Notes: a model not told the origin generated them from the letters alone. DNA of 64,000 nucleotides from Bradyrhizobium sp. AUGA SZCCT0176 (GCF_018130145.1 NZ_JAFCMB010000005.1:372001-436000); one strand, 5' to 3'. Shown: positions 33,102-42,172, counted from the first letter of the stretch. Made by a program: numbers and translations.

Positions 33102-34301
33102 TCATTCGCCTGGAACCAGGCTCCCGAGCGCCGGCGGCGATGCACGCCGATGCTTTCGGCGCGAAAGATACAGCAACAAGCCGGTGACCACGAATAACGG
33201 CATCAGGGCCGCGGCCAGCATGAACACGAGCTTGCCCGGCCATCCTCCGAAGATGCTGCCGCGGTGGATATCGAACATTCTTACCAGGATTTTTTCGCCG
33301 GCCGACTTGTCCGCGTAGAGCTCCGACGAAACCAGCCGGCCCGTGACGGCATCGATGCGGAATTCGTCGCGCGCGCCATCCTGGGACGCATCGGGCGCCC
33401 GGGAGCGAATCCGCACGACCGTCCCCGCGCCGGCCGGCAGCGTCAGCAGGGCCGTCGTGAAGCGGCCGTCCCGTTCATGCAGGAAGGTCGACCAGACGCG
33501 GTCGAGCGCAATCGGGGCGGTGTCGGTCGCGGCCGTGCCCTTTGGCGATTTCGGCTGCATCTTCGGCTGCGTCTTCGCTTGCATCGATGCTGCGGCGACC
33601 GGGGGGCGCGACAACAGCCAGGTCGCGCCGTCCTTGAACCAGTCGAACGAATACCAGAGGCCACTGAGCCCCATCACCAGATAGGCCACCAGCACCCAGG
33701 TGCCGACGACGGAGTGCAGCGAGCGGTGAAAGCCGCGGCCGCGCAATGCCAGATTTGGCTTCAGCCATATTTTCATGCTGCCGGCGCGGCGCGGCCATCG
33801 CAGCACGATGCCGGAGATCAGGAGCACGATCAGGCCGATCGTGACCGCGCCGTTGATGGGCCGGCCATAGCCATTGCCGTCGCCGGGCAACAGCAGCCAG
33901 CGATGCAGTTTGCGCAACGTGGCGAAAAAGTCCTCGCCGCGCGGCGAGCCGAGCAGGCGGCCGTCATAGGGGTCGACATGAACCGAGGACGGCCGCGAGC
34001 CGCCTTCGTTGCGGGCAAAGCGGATGCGCACCGCCGCCGACGGATCACTCGTCATCGTCACGGCCGAGACCTTGCCTAAATCCTGGGCGGCCTGCAGCCG
34101 CGCGACCAGCGCATCCGGCGTCAGCATCGGCGTGGAGCGGGCCTCGACCCGCATGATGCCGGCATTGAGGCTGGCGCCGATCTCGTCCTCGAAGCTCATC
34201 ATCGCGCCTGACATCCCGACCACGGCCACCACCAGCGAGATCGCAAGACCAATGACGGAATGGACCTGCAACAACGCGGGCTTGATCGAGTATGTGCTCA
34301 T
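33102..34301 (-). CDS. PepSY-associated membrane protein (iron uptake associated)
   Basis: About 399 residues. Four spans: 11-35 (VHSVIGLAISLVVAVVGMSG), about 155-175 (AVTIGLIVLLISGIVLRW), about 200-220 (VVGTWVLVAYLVMGLSGLWY) and near 365-385 (KLVFMLAAALMPLFVVTGLL). Periplasmic PepSY-like segments lie between. The typical H-R-W-L-L and FHRSLHS histidines, potential haem or metal ligands, are present. Such proteins accompany TonB siderophore receptors and may reduce or release iron in the periplasm; the receptor lies directly upstream on the same strand. The start at 34301 is a judgement; 34331 is also possible. Confidence 0.82.
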   Translation of the reverse strand: MSTYSIKPALLQVHSVIGLAISLVVAVVGMSGAMMSFEDEIGASLNAGIMRVEARSTPMLTPDALVARLQAAQDLGKVSAVTMTSDPSAAVRIRFARNEGGSRPSSVHVDPYDGRLLGSPRGEDFFATLRKLHRWLLLPGDGNGYGRPINGAVTIGLIVLLISGIVLRWPRRAGSMKIWLKPNLALRGRGFHRSLHSVVGTWVLVAYLVMGLSGLWYSFDWFKDGATWLLSRPPVAAASMQAKTQPKMQPKSPKGTAATDTAPIALDRVWSTFLHERDGRFTTALLTLPAGAGTVVRIRSRAPDASQDGARDEFRIDAVTGRLVSSELYADKSAGEKILVRMFDIHRGSIFGGWPGKLVFMLAAALMPLFVVTGLLLYLSRRKHRRASPPALGSLVPGE

Positions 34302-34416
34302 GGCGGAAAAAAACATGGATGGAACAAACATGTCGCGGGGATTGGCGCCGGAATCGGCAGGGCTCGTCGCATTCGCCGCCTGTTCAAAACAGCGTTGCCG
34401 AACAATACCGAAGAGA

Positions 34417-34443
34417 TGTCCGCCCCGCTACCCGGGGCGGACA
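34417..34443. repeat. Hairpin between receptor and PepSY gene
   Basis: TGTCCGCCCCG and CGGGGCGGACA form a perfect 11-bp stem with a five-base loop. No T-run follows on the minus strand, so it may be an attenuator or message-stabilising hairpin that lowers PepSY expression relative to the receptor. Confidence 0.65.
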
Positions 34444-34505
34444 TACGTAGTTTGTAATCATTCTATGTTGCGCGCACGTGCCCGTAGAACACGCAACGCC
34501 TGTTG

Positions 34506-36842
34506 TCAGAACTTCACCGTCGCCGACAGCGATACCCGCCGCGCGTCGCCCATGGCGACGTTCAGATTGTTCACCGCGGAGGGATAGTAGACGTTGTCGA
34601 ACAGGTTCTTGACGTTGAGTTGGTAGATGACGGGCAGGGTCTGGTATTTGGTCTCGTAAGTCGCGAACACGTCCGCGACGACATAGGAGGGCAGGACGAA
34701 GGTGTTCGCTGCGTCGCCGGGCCGGTCGCCGACATAATGCGCGCCGGCGCCGACCCGGAGCCGGCCGGGCAGGGCCGTGCCGAAGTCGTAGACCAGATAG
34801 AGCGAGGCCGTGTTCAGCGCCACGTTCTGCAGCGCCTTGCCGGTCAGGACCGGGTCCTCGGTTACCCGCGCGTCGGTATAGCCGTAGCTGCCGATCATGC
34901 TCCAGCTGTCGGTCAGCTTTCCGGTGACGTCTAGCTCGACGCCGCGCGACCGGACCTTGCCGGCGGTGCGAAACTCGGTCACGCCGGTGGCGCTGTTGAG
35001 CTGCGATACCAGCACGTTCTTCTTGTCGATGTCATAAAGCGCCAACGTGCCGGAGAGTCGTTTGTTGACGTCGAACTTGACGCCGGTCTCCCACGAAATG
35101 CCTTCTTCGGGCGCAATGTTGGAGCCGATCACCACACCACCGGTGAGGGGCGCAATCGTCGAAGTCGGCTTCAGCGACTGCGTATAGCTCGCATAGAGGG
35201 AGATCTCTTCGGTGAGTTTGAGGATCGCGCCTCCGAGCGGCAGCACCTTGTCGCCGCTGAGATTGGTGTTGGCGACGAAGGGGCGTCCACGCCCTGCCAG
35301 TTGTTCGAATTCCATGTAACGGATGCCGCCGACCAGCGCGAGCCGGTTGGTGACGTGAAGCGTGTCCTGGAAGAACAGCGCCCTTGTGCCGAGCTTGTCG
35401 GTCTGGTCGCTGTCGCTGGCCGAAACTGTCGTGCCCGGCTGCAGCAGGCCATAGACCGGGTTGTAGATGTTGAACACGTTGGGGGTGGCCTGCCGGATCA
35501 GGTCCTTGCGGTAGATCGTGCGATACTGGGCGTCGACACCAAACAGCACGTCGTTGCGCATGTCGCCGAGCCAGAACCCGCCCTGCAGGTAGGACGTGCC
35601 GTAACTGACGTTGCTGAGCGAACCTCGGGTGCCGTCATTGCTGCGGGTGATGATGCCGGTGACGGGATTGACCGCGGTGATGCGCAGCTGATTGGCGCTG
35701 AAGCTTTCGGTGTTGTAGCTGTAGGCCGCGTACAGCTTCCAGTCCTGGTTGATCCGGTGATCGATCGAGGCCTGCATCAGGTCGGACGTCCCCCACATGT
35801 TGTTGTAGGGCTCGTCGAGCCGGCGTGTCGCCGGTATCGCAAGCGGCTTGTTGGTGCGGGAGTCGAGCGCGGTGCCGCGGTCGAATGGAGAAAGGAAATC
35901 GCGGTGCTCGTAGTTGAGCTGGACCGTGGTGTTTTCGCCATACCAGGCCAGCGACGGCGCGATCAGCGTTTCGCGGCGATTGCCGAAATTGCGCCAGTAG
36001 TCCTCGTTGACGCCGTAGGCGATGAAACGATAGGCCAGACCGTCCTTGCCGATCGGGCCGGTGATATCGAAGGTCGCATCGGCGCCGTGTTTCGAACCAA
36101 AGGTCGAGCCCAGCACCGAAATCGAGCCGTGCTGGTAGAGTTCCGGACGCTTGCTGATGGTGTTGACGATGCCGCCGGGATCCATGATGCCGTACAGCAG
36201 CGAAGCCGGTCCTTTCAGCACCTCGACGCTTTCGACGGCGGGATTGAGGCTGCGGCCCTGAACCAGCGGCATGCCGTTGCGCATGATCGAGCCGTCGCGG
36301 TTGTCGCCGAAGCCTCGCCTGATGACGGCATCCTGGGTGCCGGCGAGCGTGTTGGTCTGGGTGATGCCGCTGATATTGATGAGTGCGTCGTCGAGATTGC
36401 GCGGCAGCTGATCCTTGATCACCTGCTCGGGTACGATATTGACTGATTGCGAGGTGTCGAGCGGGGAAGCGCCGGTGCGCAGCGTGGTCGAGCTCGGCAT
36501 CGCGCGATAGCCGAGCTTGGCTTCATACTGCGCGGCTGCTGCAGCGGCGGCGCGCTCCGACGGCGTTGGCTCCGCAGGCGCAGCATTTCGATTTCGCTGG
36601 CGCGCTGCGGCAGCGTGAGTCCGCCGCGCGGATGTCCCCGTTGCGCGCGCGGGCTTGCTTCTTTGCGTCGGCGATTCCACCGTCACCGGCGGCAATGGAA
36701 CGCTCGATTGCGCGCTGGCGACCGTCGTGGAAGCGGAGAAATCAGCCAGCAGGAATGCAGCGCCGATAAGCAGATGCGCACAGCTCTTTTCGGTTCGATT
36801 TCGATGGTCCTCCACGAGCCGGCAATCAGCGCTAACAGTCAC
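34506..36842 (-). CDS. TonB-dependent siderophore receptor
   Basis: 778 residues from GTG. The signal region ends near VASAQ (about 45), then a Pro/Ala/Arg-rich linker with no clear TonB box. The plug domain lies at about 115-245 (SQSVNIVPEQVIKDQLPRNL, IRRGFGDNRDGSIMRNGMPL, VEVLKGPASLLYG, GGIVNTISKRP). The remaining 530 residues form a 22-strand barrel ending in the outer-membrane Phe (SATVKF). The LYG-x-x-D-P-G-G-I-V-N pattern marks hydroxamate-type ferric-siderophore receptors. Its gene precedes the PepSY gene. Iron control is expected, but no clear Irr or Fur box could be seen by eye. Confidence 0.92.
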   Translation of the reverse strand: MTVSADCRLVEDHRNRTEKSCAHLLIGAAFLLADFSASTTVASAQSSVPLPPVTVESPTQRSKPARATGTSARRTHAAAARQRNRNAAPAEPTPSERAAAAAAAQYEAKLGYRAMPSSTTLRTGASPLDTSQSVNIVPEQVIKDQLPRNLDDALINISGITQTNTLAGTQDAVIRRGFGDNRDGSIMRNGMPLVQGRSLNPAVESVEVLKGPASLLYGIMDPGGIVNTISKRPELYQHGSISVLGSTFGSKHGADATFDITGPIGKDGLAYRFIAYGVNEDYWRNFGNRRETLIAPSLAWYGENTTVQLNYEHRDFLSPFDRGTALDSRTNKPLAIPATRRLDEPYNNMWGTSDLMQASIDHRINQDWKLYAAYSYNTESFSANQLRITAVNPVTGIITRSNDGTRGSLSNVSYGTSYLQGGFWLGDMRNDVLFGVDAQYRTIYRKDLIRQATPNVFNIYNPVYGLLQPGTTVSASDSDQTDKLGTRALFFQDTLHVTNRLALVGGIRYMEFEQLAGRGRPFVANTNLSGDKVLPLGGAILKLTEEISLYASYTQSLKPTSTIAPLTGGVVIGSNIAPEEGISWETGVKFDVNKRLSGTLALYDIDKKNVLVSQLNSATGVTEFRTAGKVRSRGVELDVTGKLTDSWSMIGSYGYTDARVTEDPVLTGKALQNVALNTASLYLVYDFGTALPGRLRVGAGAHYVGDRPGDAANTFVLPSYVVADVFATYETKYQTLPVIYQLNVKNLFDNVYYPSAVNNLNVAMGDARRVSLSATVKF

Positions 36843-37167
36843 TTCGATTCACTTCCATGTAGACAACATTTGCGATGGCTGCCTCTAGCAGCCGCCGCGA
36901 ACAAAAAGAACTTTGCTGGAATTGAATCTCTCTAAGAACCGGCGGGCTTCAGGCCAATGTCTGCAAATCCATCACGGAATTTGTAAGCGGCAGTTGCAGA
37001 ATAATCATGCGGGCAAGACCCTTCCAGCGCTGCGACACCATGTCGGGATGGCGCAGGAACTGGCGGCGGGACAATCCGTCGAAGAACGCTAGCGGATTTC
37101 GCAATCATTGGCGCTTCGGCGCCCGCAATTCCCGGCAGCGTGATCTGGCGCGTTGGGCCGGCGGACC
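36843..37167. other. 325 bp upstream of the receptor, no gene seen
   Basis: Should hold the receptor promoter. I find no convincing iron-control element; the closest AT-rich stretch is near 36890-36935. Confidence 0.4.
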
Positions 37168-37380
37168 TCAAGCCGTATGGCCGGGATCGAAATCCGATGG
37201 GGTCTTCTTCCTGCGCTGCGGGACCATTATTGCGGGATCCGGCTGTCCCGGTACCCCGCGCGGTCCGAGTTGCTCGCGCTGAATGTCGTCCTCCGATTGC
37301 CTCGGTCGGCCGTCATCGACTTGCCGACGAATTTTGATGCTCTCGTCGTAGATTTGCCGACTGGTTTTGGTTTCCGGCAT
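37168..37380 (-). CDS. Possible small hydrophilic protein
   Basis: 70 residues, highly charged and without hydrophobic segments (MPETKTSRQIYDESIKIRRQ, DDIQREQLGPRGVPGQPDP, VPQRRKKTPSDFDPGH). It reads like a disordered lineage-specific protein. The ribosome site is weak. Confidence 0.4.
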   Translation of the reverse strand: MPETKTSRQIYDESIKIRRQVDDGRPRQSEDDIQREQLGPRGVPGQPDPAIMVPQRRKKTPSDFDPGHTA

Positions 37381-37495
37381 GTGGGCACCCGTTTTCAGCT
37401 AGTTCGCAACTACGCATGGTCGCAAACCAAACCGATCCGAAATAACGTCCCTGATGGCGTTTCCGTTCCTATCGGACCAAAGACGATCGCTCCCG

Positions 37496-38431
37496 TCACA
37501 CGATAAGCCGGCCGACCCGATCGGCCACGGTGATCTGCGCCTCGGTCCCCGAATTGAACTCCAGGCGGTCGGCTTCGATGCCGTCGCTGAAGATGACGCC
37601 GTTTTCCGGCATCAAAGAGCGGATGCTGAGCCGCTCGGATCCTGTCAGCTCGCCATAGACCAAATTGACCTGCGAGGTGCGGCTCGGAAACGGTTCGCGC
37701 ACGGCGAAGCGCAATGCGTCGGAATCCCAGGCTTGCGCCGAATAGGACGCGGGCCCGGTCTGGCCGCCGAACGCGCCGGCGATGGCGAGCGAACCGGTGA
37801 CGATGCTCTTGAACCACGCCGTCGAGCCGAGGCCGGTTGAGACGATCAGGCCGCTCGATGACTGCGTCTCCTTGTGATCGCCGGCCGCGATCTCATAGAC
37901 CGCTGATGTGTGCGTGCGCGCGCCGATGAAGAGCTCGTTGACGGCATGGAGCACCTGACCGTTGGTCAGCGTGGCCCTGGCCATGGTCACCGCCTTGAAG
38001 CCGCGCTTATCAGTGGCGACCTCGCGCAGCAGGGCAGGGAGATCGTCCGGCACGAACGGCAGCAGGATGCCGTCGTAACGCCTTGCGTCCGGGTTGAGGC
38101 CGATCAGCGGGTGGCCGTCGAGATACTTCATGGTGTTGGCGACCACGCCGTCCTGGCCGAGCGCGACCACGATGTCGGCGGGGCCGAACAGGAAGTTGGG
38201 TAGAAAACTCCGGTCGATGATCTGGTAGCGGCCCCATTGCTCCAGCGTCTGCACGGTGCGGTGCCGCTCTGCCTGATAGACGTCGTGCTCGCGCTGATAG
38301 TCGGAGAAGTCGGCGCCGAGATGCTCGACATAGAATCTGGCTTGCGCGGCCGTTAGATACTTCGCGATCAGGTCTTCCAGCCGCGTCCTGCGGGTGACCA
38401 GCACCACCTTGCGGTCATTGGCGGCGGGCAT
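37496..38431 (-). CDS. NAD-kinase-fold protein (PpnK/diacylglycerol-kinase superfamily)
   Basis: 311 residues, cytosolic. The nucleotide-binding loop is ADIVVALGQDG (GQDG at 92-95, where true NAD kinases have GGDG), followed by HPLIGLNPDARRYDGILLPF. The second domain shows VNELFIGARTHTSAVYEI (family NE motif) and SSGLIVSTGLGSTAW (usual form DG-x-x-x-STPTGSTAY). The Gly-to-Gln change and the missing D before G suggest altered substrate or activity, so I would not call it the housekeeping NadK. Its start overlaps the SPFH gene by 17 bp, so the two are translated together. The divergent regulator is a Nudix-HTH protein of a type tied to NAD metabolism. Confidence 0.75.
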   Translation of the reverse strand: MPAANDRKVVLVTRRTRLEDLIAKYLTAAQARFYVEHLGADFSDYQREHDVYQAERHRTVQTLEQWGRYQIIDRSFLPNFLFGPADIVVALGQDGVVANTMKYLDGHPLIGLNPDARRYDGILLPFVPDDLPALLREVATDKRGFKAVTMARATLTNGQVLHAVNELFIGARTHTSAVYEIAAGDHKETQSSSGLIVSTGLGSTAWFKSIVTGSLAIAGAFGGQTGPASYSAQAWDSDALRFAVREPFPSRTSQVNLVYGELTGSERLSIRSLMPENGVIFSDGIEADRLEFNSGTEAQITVADRVGRLIV

Positions 38432-39455
38432 GCGCGGTCTCCCTGGGCTTCTCCATCAGCGCGTTGAGCAATTCCGGCGAGACGTTCAACTGGCCGATCC
38501 GCTCGGCCTTTTCGGCGATCCCGCCGAACGCCTGCGCGATCAACTGGCCGGGCTGCATGCCGGCCGAAGCGAGCGCCTGGATCACCCTGGTGTCGACGCC
38601 CTCAAAAATCTTCATCAGCGCGCCGACGCGGTAGGCTTCGGCGTCCGCCAGCGTCCTGGTGTTTTCCGCGGTAAGCGCCACGAAATCCGCGCGCTTTCCT
38701 TCCAGCGTAATGTCCGCGACCATGCCGGCTTCGCGCAGTTCGTTCTGCTTGGCGACCACGCTGGCCTCGGCGTCCATCTGGGTTTCGCGGATCGCGCGCT
38801 TCTTCTGCTCGACGGCGATTTCAGTGTCGAGCTCGCTCTCGCGAATCGCGCGTTCCTGTTCCACCGCGAAATTGCGCCGTGCGAAGATGGCCTCGTCGGC
38901 GTTTCGCAAAATCGCCTCGCGCGCCTCCGCTTCGAGCGCCTTGGCGGTGTCGGGCGTCGGCTTGACGGCGCGGATCGATACGCCGAGGATTTCCAGCCCG
39001 AGCGAAGCGATGTCGGCGCGGCTCTTGAGTCCGGTTGCGATGATGTCGGCGATCCGGTCGGAGGCCTGCAGCGCTTCCTTGAGCGTCAGGTCCTTCACCA
39101 CCTGTTGCGCCAGCACCTCGACGGTGCCGAGGATCCGCAGCGGCAGTCTCTCGGGGTCGTCGGACTCGTAATTCTTGCCGTCCTTCTTGAGCGTGAAATT
39201 GAGCATGGCTGCCGCCCGCTTGGGATCACTGACGCGATAGGTGACGTGGCCCTGGATGGTGACGGCCTGAAAGTCTCGGGCGATCTGCTCGAAGATGAAG
39301 GCGGCGTCGCGGCTGCCGATCGGCACCGCGACCAGCGAAGTGACCGGGGAGTAATAGAACCCCGAGAGGCCGGCGCCTTCCTGGGTCACGGCGCCGCCGC
39401 GGTATTTCATCAGATAGGTCGTCGGCTGTGCCTTGATGAACCGGATGCCGAACAT
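38415..39455 (-). CDS. SPFH/Band 7 (prohibitin-like) domain protein
   Basis: 346 residues. The SPFH domain fills about 10-180 (YLMKYRGGAVTQEGAGLSGF, VTIQGHVTYRVSDPKRAAA, LGLEILGVSIRAVKPTPDTA). A long charged helix, probably coiled coil, spans about 180-260 (rich in E, A, R and K), followed by a Gly/Ala-poor tail with VIQALASAGMQPGQLIAQAF. No N-terminal membrane anchor is present, so it may attach peripherally, or assemble into a cage on the membrane with help from a partner. AAGGAG precedes the ATG at 39455. It is first in an operon with the NAD-kinase-like gene. Confidence 0.85.
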   Translation of the reverse strand: MFGIRFIKAQPTTYLMKYRGGAVTQEGAGLSGFYYSPVTSLVAVPIGSRDAAFIFEQIARDFQAVTIQGHVTYRVSDPKRAAAMLNFTLKKDGKNYESDDPERLPLRILGTVEVLAQQVVKDLTLKEALQASDRIADIIATGLKSRADIASLGLEILGVSIRAVKPTPDTAKALEAEAREAILRNADEAIFARRNFAVEQERAIRESELDTEIAVEQKKRAIRETQMDAEASVVAKQNELREAGMVADITLEGKRADFVALTAENTRTLADAEAYRVGALMKIFEGVDTRVIQALASAGMQPGQLIAQAFGGIAEKAERIGQLNVSPELLNALMEKPRETAHARRQ

Positions 39456-39506
39456 GGCGTGTACTCCTTCTAGTTCGCGTTCGTAAGTGTGTCTGGGCAA
39501 CTAAGT

Positions 39507-39523
39507 AAGTTGTACAGTACAAC
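39507..39523. promoter_or_regulatory. Perfect 17-bp palindrome, presumed operator of the Nudix-HTH regulator
   Basis: AGTTGTAC-A-GTACAACT, flanked on both sides by a direct repeat ACTAAGTA (39499-39506 and 39521-39528). It lies in the 106-bp region between the two divergent transcription units and covers the -35 box of the regulator gene. Palindromes with GTAC-type cores are known NrtR-family sites, from memory. Confidence 0.75.
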
Positions 39524-39537
39524 TAAGTATGCTATTG
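39509..39537 (+). promoter_or_regulatory. Promoter of the Nudix-HTH regulator
   Basis: TTGTAC at 39509-39514 (inside the palindrome), a 17-bp spacer and TATTGT at 39532-39537; transcription starts near 39544, so the ATG at 39529 cannot be used and the start at 39562 is favoured. Confidence 0.6.
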
Positions 39538-39561
39538 TCAAGCCCAACAGCAAAAGGGTTC

Positions 39562-40311
39562 ATGGACACGGATTCGGGCATGGAACAGGGACGGGCGAAG
39601 AATTCCGGCAGTCCGGGCGGGTTGGATTTTCCGCGGCCGCTGACGACGGTCGATGTCGTCATCTTCGCCGTCCGGGACGATGCGCTCCAGGTCCTGCTGG
39701 TCCAGCGCCCGGCAAATGAGGGCGAGCCGTTTCCGGATTCCTGGGCATTGCCGGGCGGTTTCGTGGACATCGAGAAGGACCGCGACCTCGAGGCCTGTGC
39801 GGTCCGCAAGCTCAGGGAAAAGACCGGCATGGTCAGTCCCTATCTCGAACAATTGGGAAGCTGGGGAAGCTCGGGCCGCGATCCCCGTGGATGGTCGGCG
39901 ACCCACGCCTATTTCGCGCTGATGCCCGATTTGCCCGCGAGCGGCCCTGGCGCCGCCGACGCGCGGTGGTTTGCCGTCGGTTCGGGCAAGCCAAGGATCA
40001 GGCTTGCCTTCGACCACGCCGATATTCTGGAGGCGGCGGTCCAGCGCCTGCGCAGCAAGGTCGAGTACACCTCGCTGCCGGCCTATCTGATGCCGCCGGA
40101 GTTCACCCTGCCGGATCTGCAGCGGGTCTACGAGATCGTGCTCGACCGGCCGCTGGAAAAGAGCGCGTTCCGCACCCGGATGCTGGCGGCGGACCTGATC
40201 GAGCCGGTGGCCAAAATGCGCAAGGGGCCGAACCGACCGGCCCAGCTTTACCGGCTGAAGAAGGCGAGATCCCCGGTGTTTTTTGCGCGGACGTTCAACG
40301 CGCCGGGCTGA
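39562..40311 (+). CDS. Nudix-winged-helix regulator, NrtR type
   Basis: 249 residues. A Nudix fold covers about 25-160 and a winged helix about 165-235 (FTLPDLQRVYEIVLDRPLEK, SAFRTRMLAADLIEP, GPNRPAQLYRLK), the NrtR architecture. The Nudix box is degenerate: GGFVDI at 65-70, then RKLREKTG at 82-89, where the canonical R-E-x-x-E-E-x-G catalytic glutamates are Lys83 and Lys87. It is therefore a sensor, not an enzyme. NrtR proteins bind ADP-ribose or related ligands and repress NAD genes. The palindrome on its own promoter and the divergent NAD-kinase-like gene fit that. AAGGG stands before the chosen ATG. Confidence 0.85.
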   Translation: MDTDSGMEQGRAKNSGSPGGLDFPRPLTTVDVVIFAVRDDALQVLLVQRPANEGEPFPDSWALPGGFVDIEKDRDLEACAVRKLREKTGMVSPYLEQLGSWGSSGRDPRGWSATHAYFALMPDLPASGPGAADARWFAVGSGKPRIRLAFDHADILEAAVQRLRSKVEYTSLPAYLMPPEFTLPDLQRVYEIVLDRPLEKSAFRTRMLAADLIEPVAKMRKGPNRPAQLYRLKKARSPVFFARTFNAPG

Positions 40312-40457
40312 GGCGTTTCGGCGCGCCACAAGCCACAGGCGGATACCTGCATGCCGCGAATGCAGGGCTCATGGCCGCAAAATAGTGTATCGGCTGGGCA
40401 TCGCGCGCCGGGGGGACATTCCGGCGCCACCAAATCAAAAGTTTCGGAGGAAGTTTC

Positions 40458-41684
40458 ATGTCGGCTCTGCCACTCGAAGGCATCAAAATTCTCGACCTGA
40501 CGCGGGTGCTGGCGGGGCCCTTGTCGGCGCAGATGCTGGGCGATCTCGGCGCCGAGGTGATCAAGATCGAGCGTCCCGGCGGCGGCGACGATGCGCGCGC
40601 TTTCGGCCCGCCATACCTGCAGGACCCCGAAGGCAAGGCCAACAACAACAACTCGTTCTATCTGTGCGCCAACCGCAACAAGAAGTCGGTCACCGTCAAC
40701 ATCGCCTCGCCGGAAGGCCAGGACATCATCCGCGAGCTCGCAAAATCCTGCGACGTGATGATGGAGAATTACAAGGTCGGCGACCTCAAGCGCTACCGGC
40801 TGGATTATGAATCGATCAAGGCGATCAACCCCGGCATCATCTATTGCTCGGTGACCGGTTTCGGCCAGACCGGGCCTTACGCGCCGCGCGCCGGCTACGA
40901 CGCCATCCTGCAGGCGATGGGCGGCCTGATGAGCGTCACCGGTCATATCGACGGCGAGCCCGGCGAGGGGCCGATGAAGGTCGGCCCGTCGATCGTCGAC
41001 TACATGACCGGCATGAACACCTCGATCGGGATTCTCTCGGCGCTGTTTCACCGCAAGGTCAATGGCGGGGAGGGGCAGCATGTCGACGTCTGCCTGTTCG
41101 ACACCGTGATCGCCTCGCTGTCGCATTGGTTGCAGATCTATCTCGTCAACGGCGTGACGCCGCCGCGGCGCGGCACCTGGGGCAATGGCGGCATGCCGGC
41201 CGGCGTGTTCCGCGCCACCGATGGCGAATTGATGCTGGTGGTCGGAAATGACGGCCAGTTCGCGCGCACCTGCGCCGTGCTCGGGGCGCCCGAGCTTGCG
41301 ACCGATTCAAGATTTCTCAAGAACAACGACCGCGTCGTGCACGGCAAGGAGATCATGGCGATCTTCGCCGGACTGTTCCTGAAGAAGCCGGTGGCGTACT
41401 GGCTGGACGAGCTGGAGAAGGCCGGCGTGCCCTCCGGTCCGATCAACAATTTCGAGCAGGTGTTTTCCGATCCCCACGTCCAGTCGCGCGGTATGCGGGT
41501 CAAGGTCGAGCATCCCTTCGAGCCCGAACTGTCGCTGATCCGCAATGCCATCTCGTTCTCCGGCACGCCGGTAAAGGACTATCGCGCGCCGCCGCTGCTC
41601 GGCGCGCACACCAGGGAAGTGCTGGCGACGATCGGTTATGACGACGCCAGGGTCGAGGCGCTGAAGGCGCAGAAGATCGTGTAG
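40458..41684 (+). CDS. CaiB/BaiF-family CoA-transferase (class III)
   Basis: 408 residues, cytosolic. Starts LPLEGIKILDLTRVLAGPLS; then LGDLGAEVIKIERPGGGDDAR, the CoA-binding opening of the family. The candidate catalytic Asp is Asp148 in RAGYDAILQAMGG. Later blocks are GGEGQHVDVCLFDTVIASL and GVPSGPINNFEQVF. Class III CoA-transferases move CoA between carboxylic acids (carnitine, formyl, succinyl and others); the donor here is unknown. GGAGGAAG precedes the ATG. It opens a stretch of acyl-CoA genes. Confidence 0.9.
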   Translation: MSALPLEGIKILDLTRVLAGPLSAQMLGDLGAEVIKIERPGGGDDARAFGPPYLQDPEGKANNNNSFYLCANRNKKSVTVNIASPEGQDIIRELAKSCDVMMENYKVGDLKRYRLDYESIKAINPGIIYCSVTGFGQTGPYAPRAGYDAILQAMGGLMSVTGHIDGEPGEGPMKVGPSIVDYMTGMNTSIGILSALFHRKVNGGEGQHVDVCLFDTVIASLSHWLQIYLVNGVTPPRRGTWGNGGMPAGVFRATDGELMLVVGNDGQFARTCAVLGAPELATDSRFLKNNDRVVHGKEIMAIFAGLFLKKPVAYWLDELEKAGVPSGPINNFEQVFSDPHVQSRGMRVKVEHPFEPELSLIRNAISFSGTPVKDYRAPPLLGAHTREVLATIGYDDARVEALKAQKIV

Positions 41685-41776
41685 GCGAAACAGCGACATT
41701 TCGATCAACTTCGAAGCATGATCGCGGCGGAGGACGTTAGTCTTGCGCCGTCGATCCGCCAATCGAAGGTGCCGCC

Positions 41777-42172
41777 ATGAAACGAGAAGCCCTCCGCGTC
41801 GAACCGATCTCGTCTTTTCTCGAGAGGTGGGGTGCGCCTCCGGCATCGCCGGTCACGCGCGCCGGCAACATGATCTTTGTCTCGGGCCTGCCGCCGTTCG
41901 ATCCCCAGACCGGCGAAATCCTCAGCGTTCCGATCGAGCGCCAGACCGAACTGGTTCTCGAGCAGATGAAACGCTGTCTGGAGGCCGCGGGCGCATCGCT
42001 GGACAATGTGATGAAGTGCAACATCTACTGCACCTCAGCCAGGCACTTTGCGGCCGTCAATTCGGTCTACCGGCGCTACTTTCCACAGGACCCGCCGGCC
42101 CGCATCTTCGTCTGCATCCCGGAATGGACCGGGCCGTTCGACATCGAGATCGACTGCGTGGCGATGATGTGA
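41777..42172 (+). CDS. RidA-family (YjgF/YER057c) protein
   Basis: 131 residues. MIFVSGLPPFDPQTGEIL, ERQTELVLEQMKRCLEAAGA and RIFVCIPEWTGPFDIEIDCV are the family blocks; the Arg in PPARIFVCI is the catalytic arginine position of imine deaminases. It probably hydrolyses reactive enamine/imine intermediates. A separate transcript from CaiB is possible because 92 bp lie between them. Confidence 0.88.
   Translation: MKREALRVEPISSFLERWGAPPASPVTRAGNMIFVSGLPPFDPQTGEILSVPIERQTELVLEQMKRCLEAAGASLDNVMKCNIYCTSARHFAAVNSVYRRYFPQDPPARIFVCIPEWTGPFDIEIDCVAMM

Noticed and set aside
31789..33243. 484-codon minus-strand frame over the M20 peptidase
   Set aside because: Shadow of a gene with all metal ligands in place on the plus strand.
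39529..39561. ATG at 39529 as start of the Nudix-HTH regulator
   Set aside because: It lies between the -35 and -10 boxes of the promoter that overlaps the operator; the ATG at 39562 has a ribosome site and follows the expected transcription start.
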